From positions 3,162,001-3,226,000 of the forward strand of contig NZ_CP060496.1 in NCBI RefSeq assembly GCF_014400405.1: a DNA stretch of 64,000 bases, given 5' to 3'. Source of the DNA: Brachybacterium sp. Z12 (lineage in GTDB: Bacteria; Actinomycetota; Actinomycetes; Actinomycetales; Dermabacteraceae). Made by a program: the position numbers and the translations under genes. Below, piece after piece: positions 52,115 to 61,714 of this stretch. The notes under the pieces were generated by a model that searched no databases, was not told the origin of the DNA, and worked only from the letters and a program-made list of their open reading frames with translations. Every line of letters begins with the position of its first letter. Position 1 is the stretch's first letter.

Positions 52115-52205
52115 TTCGTTCTGCGTGGCAGCGCGGCGGGGCAGCTGGACAGCTGGACGGCTGGACCGGGGTCGCCGCCCGGCCATGCTCGGGGCGTGTC
52201 GTCCG

Positions 52206-52261
52206 CGGGCCTATGGCAGCACTCACTGGTCATATCGCCAGTGCGTGCTGCCATAGGCCCG
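52206..52261. repeat. CATATC-centred long palindrome
   Basis: 24-bp arms (52206-52229 and 52238-52261) match at 23 positions around loop TCATATCG; the centre is TGGTCATATCGCCA. It lies between metS (plus) and ecfT (minus), downstream of the metS terminator. Best preserved of the ATATC family. Confidence 0.9.
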
Positions 52262-52375
52262 TACTCGTCATCTCACCGTGCACCGGCCAGGACCTTGGGG
52301 ATCGAGAAACTGCCAGGGCCGTGGAGTACCGCGCACCGGACGGGGCCGCAGTCCCGCGCCGCGCTCCCCGCCCCC

Positions 52376-53200
52376 TCACCGGTGCAGCGGGAACTGCGCG
52401 CCCAGCCAGTAGGCGCCGATCACGGTGAGCGCGGTCGCGGCGAGCACGGCCACGTCCAACCCGGACACCCGCAGGTAGGCCAGGCGCAGCGTGCGCCCGG
52501 CGGCGTTCTTCGCCCCGTAGGTGAAGCCGCGGGTCTCGAGCGCCTCGACCGTGGTGCGCACGTTCTTGGCGGTGTTGAGCATGATCGGGTAGAACGCGGT
52601 CACCGCCATCACGCACCACTGCCACACCACGCGCCAGCCCAGCAGCCCGCGCCGCTCGGGCGGGGGCGTGGCGCAGCCGCTGTCCCTCGAACACGGTGAC
52701 GTACTCGTCCACCAGGATCGGCAGCATCCGGTACCCGTAGCTGACCCCGAAGGCGAGCAGCTCGGGGCGCGCAGCGCGAGCAGGGCGTCGGAGAGCTTCT
52801 CGGGGTCCAGGGACACGAAGGCCGCCATCGACGCCATCGAGACGGCGCCGAGCTTGAGGTTCAGCTCGGCGAGCGCGATCAGCGTGGTCAGGTCGCCGCC
52901 GAACAGGAACGCGGCGACGAACAGGGCGATCACGTCCGCGCCGAGCCCGATCACGAACAGCCCCAGCACGAGCGGGCCCACCCGGGCGAGGATCACCGAG
53001 ACCACGCCGAGCGCGAAGAACCCGATCAGCACGGTGAGGTTGTGGGTGAACCAGGGCGCGATCGCCATCACCAGGTACCAGGCGATGACCATGCGCGGGT
53101 CCATGCGGGCGAAGAGGCCGCCGCGGGTGGAGTAGGCGGTGCGCAGCAGCTCGAGGCGCACCCAGTCGACGCTGAGCACGTCATGGGTCTTGCGGGCCAT
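52376..53200 (-). CDS. ecfT: ECF transporter transmembrane component EcfT (two compensating frame breaks)
   Basis: The integral T component of an energy-coupling-factor vitamin/metal importer. The C-terminal part has the family block AYWLGAQFPLHR after GFTYGAKN and LETRGF, a charged coupling segment (ALETRGFTYG is the A-x-x-x-RG-type motif). About five membrane helices. The frame is lost at about 52770 (LALR to PELLAFGVSYGYRMLPILV) and returns at about 52676 through a second, two-base change, so the middle (PELLAFGVSYGYRMLP) lies in another frame. About 275 residues. The ATG at 53200 shares its T with the upstream stop (one-base overlap TGATG-type). Confidence 0.85.
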   Translation of the reverse strand: MARKTHDVLSVDWVRLELLRTAYSTRGGLFARMDPRMVIAWYLVMAIAPWFTHNLTVLIGFFALGVVSVILARVGPLVLGLFVIGLGADVIALFVAAFLFGGDLTTLIALAELNLKLGAVSMASMAAFVSLDPEKLSDALLALRAPSCSPSGSATGTGCCRSWWTSTSPCSRDSGCATPPPERRGLLGWRVVWQWCVMAVTAFYPIMLNTAKNVRTTVEALETRGFTYGAKNAAGRTLRLAYLRVSGLDVAVLAATALTVIGAYWLGAQFPLHR

Positions 53201-55053
53201 CAGTGCACCTCCGAAATCGTGGAACGGGGCAGGGGCGGCGCCGGCGTCGGCCGCTCCGGGGCGGAGCCCGGTGGCAGCCAGGTGCGCAGCTCCGCGGCGG
53301 TCAGCGGCAGCGGGTCCAGGCCCAGCTGGTGGGCGATGCGGGCGGCCTGCGGCGGGACCAGACGGGCCCGGGCGGTGAGCTCGGGTCGGGAGAACAGCTC
53401 GCGCGGGGTGAGGTCGGCGAGCACGCGGCCCTGGTCCAGCACGATCACGCGGCTGGCCCAGGAGGCCACGAGCTCCATGTCGTGGGTGGCGACCACGGCG
53501 CAGCGCACGGTCTCGGCGAGGGAGTCGAGCATCCCGGTGACGTCGTGGCGGGAGCGCACGTCCAGGCTCGAGGTGGGCTCGTCGAGCAACAGCAGGGTGG
53601 GCCGCATCGCGAGGCCGATGGCGATGGTGGCGCGGCGCTGCTGGCCGCCGGAGAGCGTGCGACCGTCGCGCGCGGCGAGCTGGTCCAGCCCCACCCGCGT
53701 GATCACCTCGTCGACCCGTGCCTCGGCGTCCGGCACCCTGCGGCCGGTGGGGAAGAGTGCGACGTCGGCCCGCACGGTGTCCTTGAGGAACATCTGCTGG
53801 GGGTGCTGGTAGAGGTAGGCGACGTGGTCGGAGAGCCGTGCGGCGGAGCGGGAGCGGGTGTCGATCCCGTCCACGGTGACGGTGCCCTGGCGAGGCACGA
53901 TCAGGCCGGTCAGCAGCTTCATCAGGGTGGTCTTTCCGGCGCCGTTGGTGCCCACCAGCGCGATCCGCTCCCCCGCCCGCAGGTCGAGCTCGAGGTCCAC
54001 CAGCACGGGGGCGAGGTCACCGGCGACGGTGCGATAGCCGTGGTGGATGCCGCGCAGCGTGGCGACCGGGTCCCCGAGCTCCGCACCCGTCGGCCGCGAG
54101 TCCGCCGTCGGCCACGAACCCGCCGTCGGCTCGGGCCCGGCAGCGCGCTCCCTCACATGCGGCCGCAGCGCCGTCACCGCGGAGGGCACGTCCAGCGCCA
54201 CACTCTCCTCCCCCACCGCGGCGGTGAGCGAGACCGCGTCGGGCGCGGGGATGCCGTGGGCCTCGAGGTCGCCGTGGCGGTCCATCGCCTCCTGTACGCC
54301 CAGGTGCCACACGGGGGCACCGTCGGCCATCAGCACCACCGAGCGGGCGAACTCGGCGATGAACTCGGCGTGGTGCTCGATCGCGATCACGGTGATGCCG
54401 TGCTCCTGGTTCAGGGCGCGCAGGCGCAGGTAGATCTCACGGGCGCGGGCCGGGTCGAGCTCGGCCACGGGCTCATCCACCACGATCACCTCGGGCCGCA
54501 TCGCGAGCACCGCGGCGAGGGCCACCAGGTGTGCCTGCCCGCCGGAGAGCTGCCAGACGAAGCTGTCGCGCAGGTGGGAGATGCCCAGCTGCTCGAGCGC
54601 CTCGTCGGTGCGCTCGCGGTGGTCGGCGTGCCCGAAGTTCAACGGCCCGAAGGCGACCTCGTCGCGGACCGTCGGCCGCACCAGCTGGTTCTGGAAGTCC
54701 TGGTAGACGTAGCCCACGCGGCTCGAGAGCTCCGCGACGGAGGAGTCCCAGGTGTCGATCCCGTTCACGTGCACGGAGCCGGCGAAGTCGCCGTTCCAGT
54801 AGTGCGGGACCAGGCCGTTGAAGGTCTTGCACAGGGTGGTCTTGGCAGAGCCGTTGCCCCCGACCACCGCCACGAAGTCGCCCCGCTGGATCGTGAGATC
54901 GACGTTGCGCAGCGTGTCGCGGTCGGTCCCGGGGTAGCGGAAGGACAGGTCCTCCACCACGATCACGGGGTCCGACGGGGCGGGCGCCGCGGGGGATGCG
55001 GCCGCCGGGGCGACGGTGGGCGGGGCGACGGTGGGCGGGGGAACGGTCTGCAT
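53200..55053 (-). CDS. Fused double ATPase of the ECF transporter (EcfA-EcfA')
   Basis: A 617-residue protein with two nucleotide-binding domains joined by a linker of about 60 residues. Domain 1 (about 30-290): Walker A GGNGSAKTT, where the second Gly of GxGK is Ala, signature LSGGQAHLV, Walker B VIVVDEPVAELDP and IEHHAEF. Domain 2 (about 340-600): GTNGAGKTT, YLYQHPQQMFLKD, LSGGQQRRATIAIGLAM, LLLLDEPTSSLD and THDMELV. Most ECF systems use two separate ATPases; fused pairs occur in actinobacteria (CbiO/YkoD-like). The start is the ATG at 55053; it is coupled to ecfT. Confidence 0.9.
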   Translation of the reverse strand: MQTVPPPTVAPPTVAPAAASPAAPAPSDPVIVVEDLSFRYPGTDRDTLRNVDLTIQRGDFVAVVGGNGSAKTTLCKTFNGLVPHYWNGDFAGSVHVNGIDTWDSSVAELSSRVGYVYQDFQNQLVRPTVRDEVAFGPLNFGHADHRERTDEALEQLGISHLRDSFVWQLSGGQAHLVALAAVLAMRPEVIVVDEPVAELDPARAREIYLRLRALNQEHGITVIAIEHHAEFIAEFARSVVLMADGAPVWHLGVQEAMDRHGDLEAHGIPAPDAVSLTAAVGEESVALDVPSAVTALRPHVRERAAGPEPTAGSWPTADSRPTGAELGDPVATLRGIHHGYRTVAGDLAPVLVDLELDLRAGERIALVGTNGAGKTTLMKLLTGLIVPRQGTVTVDGIDTRSRSAARLSDHVAYLYQHPQQMFLKDTVRADVALFPTGRRVPDAEARVDEVITRVGLDQLAARDGRTLSGGQQRRATIAIGLAMRPTLLLLDEPTSSLDVRSRHDVTGMLDSLAETVRCAVVATHDMELVASWASRVIVLDQGRVLADLTPRELFSRPELTARARLVPPQAARIAHQLGLDPLPLTAAELRTWLPPGSAPERPTPAPPLPRSTISEVH

Positions 55054-55097
55054 GATGCTCCTGGTCTCGGTGTCCGGCGCGTGAGGGCTCCGGCGCC

Positions 55098-56052
55098 TCA
55101 GCGCGCGGAGCCCTCGGCGTCGGAGGCGCGGGGCGTGACGTGGGTGCGGGTGCGAGTGCGGCGGAACAACATCATCGCCACCAGCATCACCAGGGCGATC
55201 GCGGCGACCGAGACCAGCAGGAACCAGTTGCCGAACCGGTCCAGGAAGTCCGGCTCCCACGCCCCGGCGCTGAGGTCGAAGGCCTCGAGGAAGGCGAAGC
55301 CGAAGGAGGAGATCGCGAGCAGCAGGGCGAAGCCGACGAACAGCGGGGTGTTCGGGGCGTCGCCCGGGATCGGCTCGCCGGGCACGCGCGGGCGCATCCC
55401 CATCAGCGGCTCGATCTTGCCGTGCAGGGCGGGGATCAGCCAGATCGCGGGGATCGCGCCGAGCAGGATCCCGCTCATGAGGACGTCCACGCCCAGGCCC
55501 AGGATCTCGAGGGTCAGGATCGACTCGGGCAGGCCCTCGACGTACTCGGCGTCCTCGACGCCGATCCACACCTTGCCGAGGTCCACCACGGCCGAGAGGA
55601 TCTTGTCGATCAGGATGATCGCGACCGCGCCGATCGCGATCTGGACCCGGTTGCGGGGGTTCCGCACGAGCGAGCCGCCGATGTAGATGGCGAGGAACAT
55701 CTGCAGGTAGCCCTCGATCTCGGCGAGGCCGGAGAAGTCACCCATCAGCAGGTCGGTGAACACGATCTCGCCCAGCGGGGGCGCCGAGCGCGGCCCAGAA
55801 CGGGGAGAGCAGCGCCGCCATCGCGAGCGGCACGAAGATCATGTTGGACACGGAGATGTCCACGGGCCCGATCGAGGGGTCCGGGACGATCTCCAGGATG
55901 ATGTTCGACAGCCCGAACAGGGACATCGACAGTACGAAGACCATCAGCTTCTGCGAGGTGGTCAGCTCGGCGCGACGGACGCCGTCGACGACGCCGCGCA
56001 GGGTGCCGCGTCGCTGGTCATCGGCGGGCGGGGCGGGGATCTGGGTGGACAT
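55098..56052 (-). CDS. ECF transporter substrate-binding (S) component, unusually long (frame break)
   Basis: First gene of the ECF operon, about 317 residues versus about 180-210 for most S components. Start at the ATG at 56052 with AAGGAG upstream. Membrane segments begin at about residue 35 (KLMVFVLSMSLFGLSNIILE), then VSNMIFVPLAMAALLSPFWAALGAP, YLQMFLAIYIGGSLVRN, a later pair (TLEILGLGVDVLMSGILLGAI) and a C-terminal pair (LFVGFALLLAISSFGFAFL; LLVSVAAIALVMLVAMMLF). The frame breaks near 55783 (two-base type). Position next to EcfA/EcfT supports the S role. The vitamin or metal carried is not predictable. Confidence 0.75.
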
Positions 56053-56219
56053 GGTGACGCTCCTTGGGGGACCGGAGGGGGCTGGTGGGAGGCGGGGTGT
56101 ACTGCGGCGAGGGCGCCGACGACGGTCGGGGCCGGGTCACGGGGCGGCGGCGGACGGACGGGCGAGGGGGCTGAACCGGCTGAGCGGGCAGCGGCTCAGG
56201 TCATCAGGTCATCAGGGCA

Positions 56220-57051
56220 TCAGCGCGCCCCAGCCGGCAGCAGCGCGGAGAGCACGTCGATGACCTGGGCCGGGGAGTCGAGCACATGGTCGGCGTCGCC
56301 GCCGGCCAGCGCGGCCTCGAGGAGCTCGTCGGAGTCCTTGCCGCCGCGCAGCAGGCAGATCGTGCCGATGCCGGCGTCGCGGCCTCCGCGGCCGTCGTTG
56401 AGCGCCTTGTCGCCGACGTAGACGACGTCGGCCCGGTCGGTGCTGAGCCCGGCGAGGGCGGCCTCGAAGATCGCACCGCCGGGCTTGCGCACCCCGACCT
56501 CGTCGGAGTAGGCGGACGGGCCGATCATCGCGGTCAGACCGTAGCGGCCGAGGATCTCCCGCACCCCGCGGCCGGAGATGGTGTTGGAGACGATGCCGAC
56601 GACGACCCCCTGCTCATGGCACCACCGGATGAGTTCGATCGCGCCGGGGCGCGGAGCGGGCAGGTTCTTGTTCCGGTGCAGCGCGAGGGAGAGCTGCGGG
56701 CCCTCGAGCCGCAGGGCGGCACGCAGCGGTGCGGGCAGATCAGCGCCGACCAGGTCGCCCCAGAGCATGGCCGGGTCGATCTCCTCGTGCCGGTGCGCGG
56801 GGTCGGCGGAGGCGTCGCGGGCCCGCTTGCGGGCGCGGTGGCGGTCCCAGCCCTCCGCGGCGGCGCGCTCGGCGGTGGCCAGGTCGATCGGGCTCCCGAT
56901 CCGCTGGGACAGCGCGAGGATCCGGGCGGCGACCTCGGTGAAGCGCTGCGGATTCGGGGTGGACAGGGTGATCACCCCGCCGTGGTCCAGCAGCAGCGCC
57001 GGGCGGCGTGCGGCCGCGGGGCTCGAAGTCTGGGCCGGGGCGGGCCCCCAT
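56220..57051 (-). CDS. HAD-superfamily hydrolase 2 (frame break near start)
   Basis: Haloacid-dehalogenase-type phosphatase. The nucleophile motif LLLDHGGVITLST keeps the first Asp but has His at the usual second Asp-like site. VVVGIVSNTISGRG (motif II Ser), GVRKPGGAIFEAAL (motif III Lys) and VVYVGDKALNDGRGGRDAG follow. The nucleophile block lies upstream of the first Met of the open frame, so the start must be earlier; I use the ATG at 57051 (MGARPGPDFEPRG), which requires a small indel near 57010. It may instead be fused to HAD 1. It is the second of two related HAD genes. Substrate unknown. Confidence 0.7.
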
Positions 57052-57924
57052 CGGCCGGTACCGGGGCTCCCTCCCCTCGAACGCCTCCCGCAGCGGTGCG
57101 AGCAGGCCCTCCGGGGACTCGAGCACCAGGTCAGGGATGTCGGTGATGCGGAAGGGCGGGTGGTCGGTGCGGCGGTCGCGGGTGATCACCACGGCGCCGA
57201 CGCCGGCGCGGCGCCCGGCGACCACGTCACGGTCCAGGGTGTCTCCGACGTACCAGGCCTCCTGCGGGGTGACGCCCAGCGCCTCGGTGGCCAGGCGGAT
57301 CATGTCCGGATGCGGTTTGCGGATCCCGACCTCGTCGGAGTAGATCTGCACTCCGAAAGCGTCGGCGAGACCGAGATTCTCGAGGATCGTGCGGTGCGCG
57401 CGGCCAGAGTGAGCATTGGAGACGATCCCGAGGCGGATCCCGCGGGTGGCGCATTCGGTGAGCAGCTCGGTGATGCCGGGGCGCAGGTGGTGCTCGGCGA
57501 CCAGGGGCGCCATCGCGGCGAGCAGCTCCTGGGCGTCGAGCGACAGAGCGCTGCGCACGGTCGCCGGCAGGTCTGCGAGCAGGAAGTCCTCGACGATCTC
57601 GCGTGGCTCGAGCTCACGCGGGGCCAGGCGGCGGCTGGCGGCGTTCTTCCACAGCGACAGGGCGGCGCGGCCCACGCGCAGGGAGTCCTCGACCTCGGCG
57701 GTCTCGAGCACGGCGCCGACGGCGCGGGCGCGCTCCACCACGATCTCGGCGAGCTCCCGGGCCCAGGTCACGCGGGAGGTGGTGGAGATGACCACGCCGC
57801 CGAAGTCCAGCAGCAGCGCCTGCGGGGCCGGAGCGGGGGTGCCGGGCCGAGTCGCCGACAGGACGGTGGGGGCGGGTCCGAGGATGGTGGGGCCCGGCTG
57901 CGGGCTGCGAGGCGCAGTGCTCAC
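57052..57924 (-). CDS. HAD-superfamily hydrolase 1
   Basis: First of two related HAD genes. It starts at the GTG at 57924 (MSTAPRSPQPG) with GGAGAG about five bases upstream. The nucleophile motif is ALLLDFGGVVISTTS, followed by a helical cap (residues about 50-150), motif II IRLGIVSNAHSGRAH, motif III SDEVGIRKPHPDMIRLA and motif IV YVGDTLDRDVVAGRRAG. No stop separates it from HAD 2 in the observed frame; the boundary is uncertain and a fused bifunctional protein cannot be excluded. Both lie next to, and divergent from, a LacI-type regulator, suggesting sugar-phosphate metabolism. Confidence 0.75.
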
Positions 57925-58101
57925 GTCTCTCCGATCAGGAAGGGGGACGGCGGGATCCCGACGTCGCATCAGCAACGCTAGGAAGAGACTCCGGTGGCCC
58001 CATGAATTCCCGGTGAACCTCCCGGCACACTTTCGGCTCTGGACCTGAAACTCTTCAGATCTGGAGGTCAACAGGCAGAATTCGTGGTGTAGACCGGTGT
58101 C

Positions 58102-59115
58102 ATGGATCGGATCACGCTCGCGGACGTCGCCCGGGCGGCCGGGGTCTCCTCGGCCTCCGCCTCGATGGCGCTGAACGACCGCCCCGGGGTCTCGCGAGCG
58201 ACCCGGGAGCGAGTGCGCTCCACGGCCAGACGCCTCGGCTACGGCCGACGGGCGCGGGGCGCGGGTCTGATCGGGGTGATCCCCACGGACCTCGGGAACC
58301 CGTATCACACGGATGTCATCGCAGGGATCGAGGCCGAGGCGGAAACGCTCGGGCTCGGCGTGGTCATCGCCCATGGCCGGCGGGACAGCGCCCATCTGGA
58401 GCAGCAGCTGCAGCGGCTGCTCGAGCTCGACGTGGACGGCATCGTCGCGGTGACCACGTGGCTGACCCCACAGGCGCTCGAACCGGCCGGTGCCGCGGTG
58501 CCGGTGGTCGTGATCGGGAGGATGCAGGATGCGGTCCCGGGCACCGATGTGGTGCGCAACCTCGACCAGGTAGGGGCGGCGCTTGCCGTGCGCCACCTGG
58601 TCGAGCACGGGCACCGGCGCCTGGCCCACGTCACCCTCTCCACCCGCCCGGGACCGGCGATGCGGCGGGTGGGCTTCCTCGCGGAGGCCGAGCGGCAGGG
58701 GCTGCGCGAGGGCGTCCAGGTGATCGGCCCCGGCTCCGCCCCCGAGGGCATCGAGCTGCTGCTACGGGCGCTGCGCCGCGGCGATCCCGACGCACCCACC
58801 GCGGTGTTCGCGGCCAATGACATCGCGGCGGTGGAGGTGCTGCACCGCGCCGCCGATCTCGGAGTCCAGGTCCCCGCGCAGCTCAGCGTGGTCGGCTACG
58901 ACTCCTCCGCGGTCGCGCTCACGGTGCGGCCCCACCTGACGAGCGTGAACCAACCCCGCCAGGAGATGGGGAAGCTGGCCGCGCAGATGCTGCGCGAGCG
59001 CCTCGCCGGGCGCCCGCACGACGCCTCCGCGAGCGTCGAGCCGGTGCTGAAGGTCCGCGACTCGACCGGCCCCGGCCCGGCGCTGCGGCAGCGTAGCCCG
59101 GAAGCCGGAGTGTGA
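58102..59115 (+). CDS. LacI-family transcriptional regulator
   Basis: A 337-residue repressor with intact frame. N-terminal HTH: ITLADVARAAGVSSASASMALNDRPGVS, hinge ATRERVRSTARRLGYG. The periplasmic-binding-protein-like domain has GLIGVIPTDLGNPYHTDVIAGIEAEAETLGL, AVRHLVEHGHRRLAHV and AVFAANDIAAVEVLHRAADLGVQVP, ending in the PHLTSVNQPRQEMGKLAAQMLRERL helix typical of sugar-responsive members. It is divergent from the HAD pair (177-bp gap) and probably controls it, perhaps the ECF operon too. The effector sugar is not predictable. Confidence 0.93.
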   Translation: MDRITLADVARAAGVSSASASMALNDRPGVSRATRERVRSTARRLGYGRRARGAGLIGVIPTDLGNPYHTDVIAGIEAEAETLGLGVVIAHGRRDSAHLEQQLQRLLELDVDGIVAVTTWLTPQALEPAGAAVPVVVIGRMQDAVPGTDVVRNLDQVGAALAVRHLVEHGHRRLAHVTLSTRPGPAMRRVGFLAEAERQGLREGVQVIGPGSAPEGIELLLRALRRGDPDAPTAVFAANDIAAVEVLHRAADLGVQVPAQLSVVGYDSSAVALTVRPHLTSVNQPRQEMGKLAAQMLRERLAGRPHDASASVEPVLKVRDSTGPGPALRQRSPEAGV

Positions 59116-59184
59116 CCTGCATCCGCCTGGTTCGCACCACCCCGGGGCGTCGGGTACGCTGATGCCTGCTCTTACGAGAGCGCT

Positions 59185-59268
59185 GGAGGATTCGCATAGC
59201 GGCCTAGTGCGCACGCCTGGAACGCGTGTTGGGTTAACGCCCTCGGGGTTCAAATCCCCCATCCTCCG
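59185..59268 (+). tRNA. tRNA-Ser (anticodon GGA)
   Basis: A full cloverleaf is visible: acceptor GGAGGAT/ATCCTCC with discriminator G, D arm, anticodon stem CACGC/GCGTG with loop CTGGAAC (anticodon GGA), long variable arm of the serine type and T arm GGGGTTCAAATCCCC. The 84-nt length is right for serine. The CCA end is not encoded. It is followed by a terminator hairpin. Confidence 0.96.
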
Positions 59269-59278
59269 CACAGAGAAT

Positions 59279-59316
59279 GGCCCCTGACCTGCGACGATGT
59301 TCGCGGATCGGGGGCC
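59279..59316 (+). terminator. Terminator of the tRNA-Ser gene
   Basis: GGCCCCTGACC pairs with GGATCGGGGGCC with two non-Watson-Crick positions, and an inner GCGA/TCGC stem surrounds a six-base loop. TTTC follows. It begins ten bases after the tRNA. Confidence 0.8.
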
Positions 59317-59582
59317 TTTCACATGCCCGCGCCCGGCTGGCCGCGCGCCGGGCGTCACCTCGGACCGCCCTGCACGCCCTGTCGACCTTGCACACTCGTG
59401 ACCGCATCGGGACCTGGCACATCTCCCACGGAGTCCATGCACGTCAGGGCGTCGGACGCCAGGAGCAGCCACGGCCTCGGCGGCCCTGGCTGGGGGGGGC
59501 GCCGCCGTCTCCGCCCAGCCGAGCGCGGCCTGCGCCGATATCCTGCCCCCAGCAGGGTTGTGACACGAGCGGAGGGGAGCCG

Positions 59583-60826
59583 ATGTCGAGCTCAGGATGG
59601 GGCGGGCAGGGCCAGGGGCCGCAGGACGGGCCGTGGCAGCATGGGGGCCCCAGGACGGACAACCCCCGACGGGGCAGCCTCACGGCGGTGGGCCGAAGGG
59701 CGCCGCGTACGGCGCGACGCCGCCCGCGGCGTGGCAGGCCCAGCCTCCCGGTGGCCCGGGCGGGCCGACAGGCCCGGGATACGGCGGCCCCCAGGGCCCC
59801 CAGGGTCCGAGCTTCCCCGGCGGCAAGCCGCCGCGCAGGGCCCCGTGGGCGCTGATCGGCGTCGCGATGACCTGCGTGCTGGCGATGGTGCTCGTGGTCG
59901 GCGGCGGGCTCACGTACCTCGTGCTGCGCCAGGGCGGGGACGACGTCCCGATCGCGTCGGACACCCCGGCCGAGAGCGCGACGAGCTCCACGGATCCGGC
60001 AACGCCGAGCGAGACGGAGTCCACGACGCCTGCGGACCCCGAGCCCACCGCCTTCGAGCTGGCCGTGCCCTACGACCCTCCGACCGGCAGCCCCGACGAG
60101 CTGTGGGAGATCATGGGGAACAACCCTCTGACCGAGGGCACCCTGCCCACCCTGCCCACCTGCGACCTGCCTGAGACCCCGATCCAGCCGGACGCCGAGG
60201 AGCTCCAGGCCGTGCTGGACGCCTCCGCGACCTGCCTGAACCAGGTCTGGTCCACCGCGAGCTCGGACCGCGGCCTGCCCTGGGTGAGCCCGAAGATCGT
60301 CGTGTACACGCATCCCGAGGTGCCGGCGCAGGCCGCCTGCGACACGGACTTCTCCGCCGACTTCCCCCGGATGTGCAACCTCGACTCCACGCTCTACTGG
60401 CCCGACAGCTACGGGATGGCGCTCGAGCTCACCAACCCCGCGAACGTGCCCGGGGCCTACCTGTGGGACCTCTCGTACGTCTACATGCACGCCGTGCACT
60501 GGAACAGCACGCTGATCGTCTACTTCCAGACCCTGAGGAAGCAGCTCGACGGCACCGACCAGGAGCGCTTCGACGAGTCCTGGCGGCGCTACAACCTGAG
60601 CCAGCAGTGCCTGGCCGCTGCGGCGTCGATGCAGGTCCCCACCGCCGCCGAGCCCGGCCCTGCGCTGCGTGAAGCGCTCACCGATCCGGCCAGCTGGAAC
60701 GAGGGCGAGGCTCCGCGGAACGTCCGCCCCGAGACGCGGGCGATGTGGACCGAACGCGGCTTCGAATCGCAAGGGGATCTGTCCCGGTGCAACACCTGGA
60801 CGGCCGACGTCGATCAGGTGACCTGA
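59583..60826 (+). CDS. Membrane-anchored protein resembling a degenerate neutral zinc metallopeptidase (frame break)
   Basis: About 414 residues after one base is restored near 59650. The N-terminal 85 residues are Gly/Pro/Gln-rich and cytosolic. One membrane helix (LIGVAMTCVLAMVLVVGGGL) leads to a Ser/Thr/Pro-rich stalk and an extracellular domain with five or six cysteines. The layout (a Cys followed by NLDSTLYWPDS, then YVYMHAVHW, then LSQQCLAAAASMQV) follows the predicted neutral zinc metallopeptidase (YpfJ-like) family. However, the expected HExxH is replaced by MHAVHW, so metal catalysis is unlikely. A non-enzymatic relative is the best reading. Confidence 0.55.
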
Positions 60827-60894
60827 TCCCACGACCGAATGCCGGAGGCACCCGGCACCTCGGAGCCGCTCCAGCCTGCCGCCCCGCCTGAGGC

Positions 60895-61705
60895 TCAGGC
60901 GCCGGACTCCTCCCGCAGTCGCGCGCGGAGCTGGGCGAGCTCGTCATCGCTCAGCCCACCGGAGCGCAGATATGCCGCCGCTCCTCCGCGCGCGTCCACC
61001 TCGGCGAGCGCGGCCTCGATCGCGGAGGCCGGGGTGGAGACCGCGAGCTGCTCGATCTCGGGCAGCACGGGGAGGCCGGCGGCGCGCACGCCCTCGAGCA
61101 TGCGCTCCGCCCAGGGGCCGGCGAGCTCGGCCTGGCTGCGGGTGTAATCGGCGACGACAGCCTCCCGCTCCGCGCCGCCCGCCTCGAGCAGGAGCGCGAC
61201 GGCGACGCCGGTGCGGTCCTTGCCGGCGGTGCAGTGGATGAGCACACCGCCCCCGGTCAGGATCGGCAGGGGCTGCGACGGCCCGTGCGCACTCGGCGAT
61301 GATCTCCGCCCCATGCTCGAGCATCGAGAGGTAGAGCCCGGCGAGGGTGGGGATCTGCGCGCGGAGAGCCTCGATCATCTCCGCGCTCGGCCCGGTCTCC
61401 GTCAGCCGTTCGCGGAGGGCCGCGGCCTGCGGTGCCAGCTGCGCGATCGCGCCCTCGAGCAGCGGTCGCTCCAGGACGCGGAGCCTGCCGGAGCCCGGCA
61501 GCCGGTCCGGTGCGCCCTCACGTTCCGCGGGGGTGCGCAGGTCGATCACGGTCCCGATGCCCCGGAGCAGTGCGAGGCCGTCGTCGGTCACCGAGGACAG
61601 CGCGTCGGCGCGCAGCAGCACCCCGGCGCGGATGGTGCCGCCGCCGCTCAGCGCCAGACCGCCGACGTCGCGTGCATTGGAGGTCCCGGGCAGGAGGGTC
61701 GCCAT
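60895..61705 (-). CDS. Protein-tyrosine phosphatase (frameshifted)
   Basis: Single-domain phosphatase of about 270 residues related to the MptpB/YwqE-like Y_phosphatase3 family. The start NARDVGGLALSGGGTIRAGVLLRADAL is diagnostic. The P-loop LIHCTAGKDRTGVAVALLLEA holds the catalytic Cys and Arg. Just before it, the frame breaks near 61277 (ECARAVA to QPLPILTGGGVL); one base joins them. The start is the ATG at 61705, nine bases after the S9 peptidase stop, so it is in an operon with it. It probably dephosphorylates phosphotyrosine or phosphoinositide-like substrates. Confidence 0.88.
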
Positions 61706-61714
61706 CGGCCCGCC

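Noticed and set aside
57925-58101. LacI operator between the HAD genes and the LacI gene
   Set aside because: No clear palindrome with the central CG of LacI operators could be picked out. Several weak candidates were equally good.
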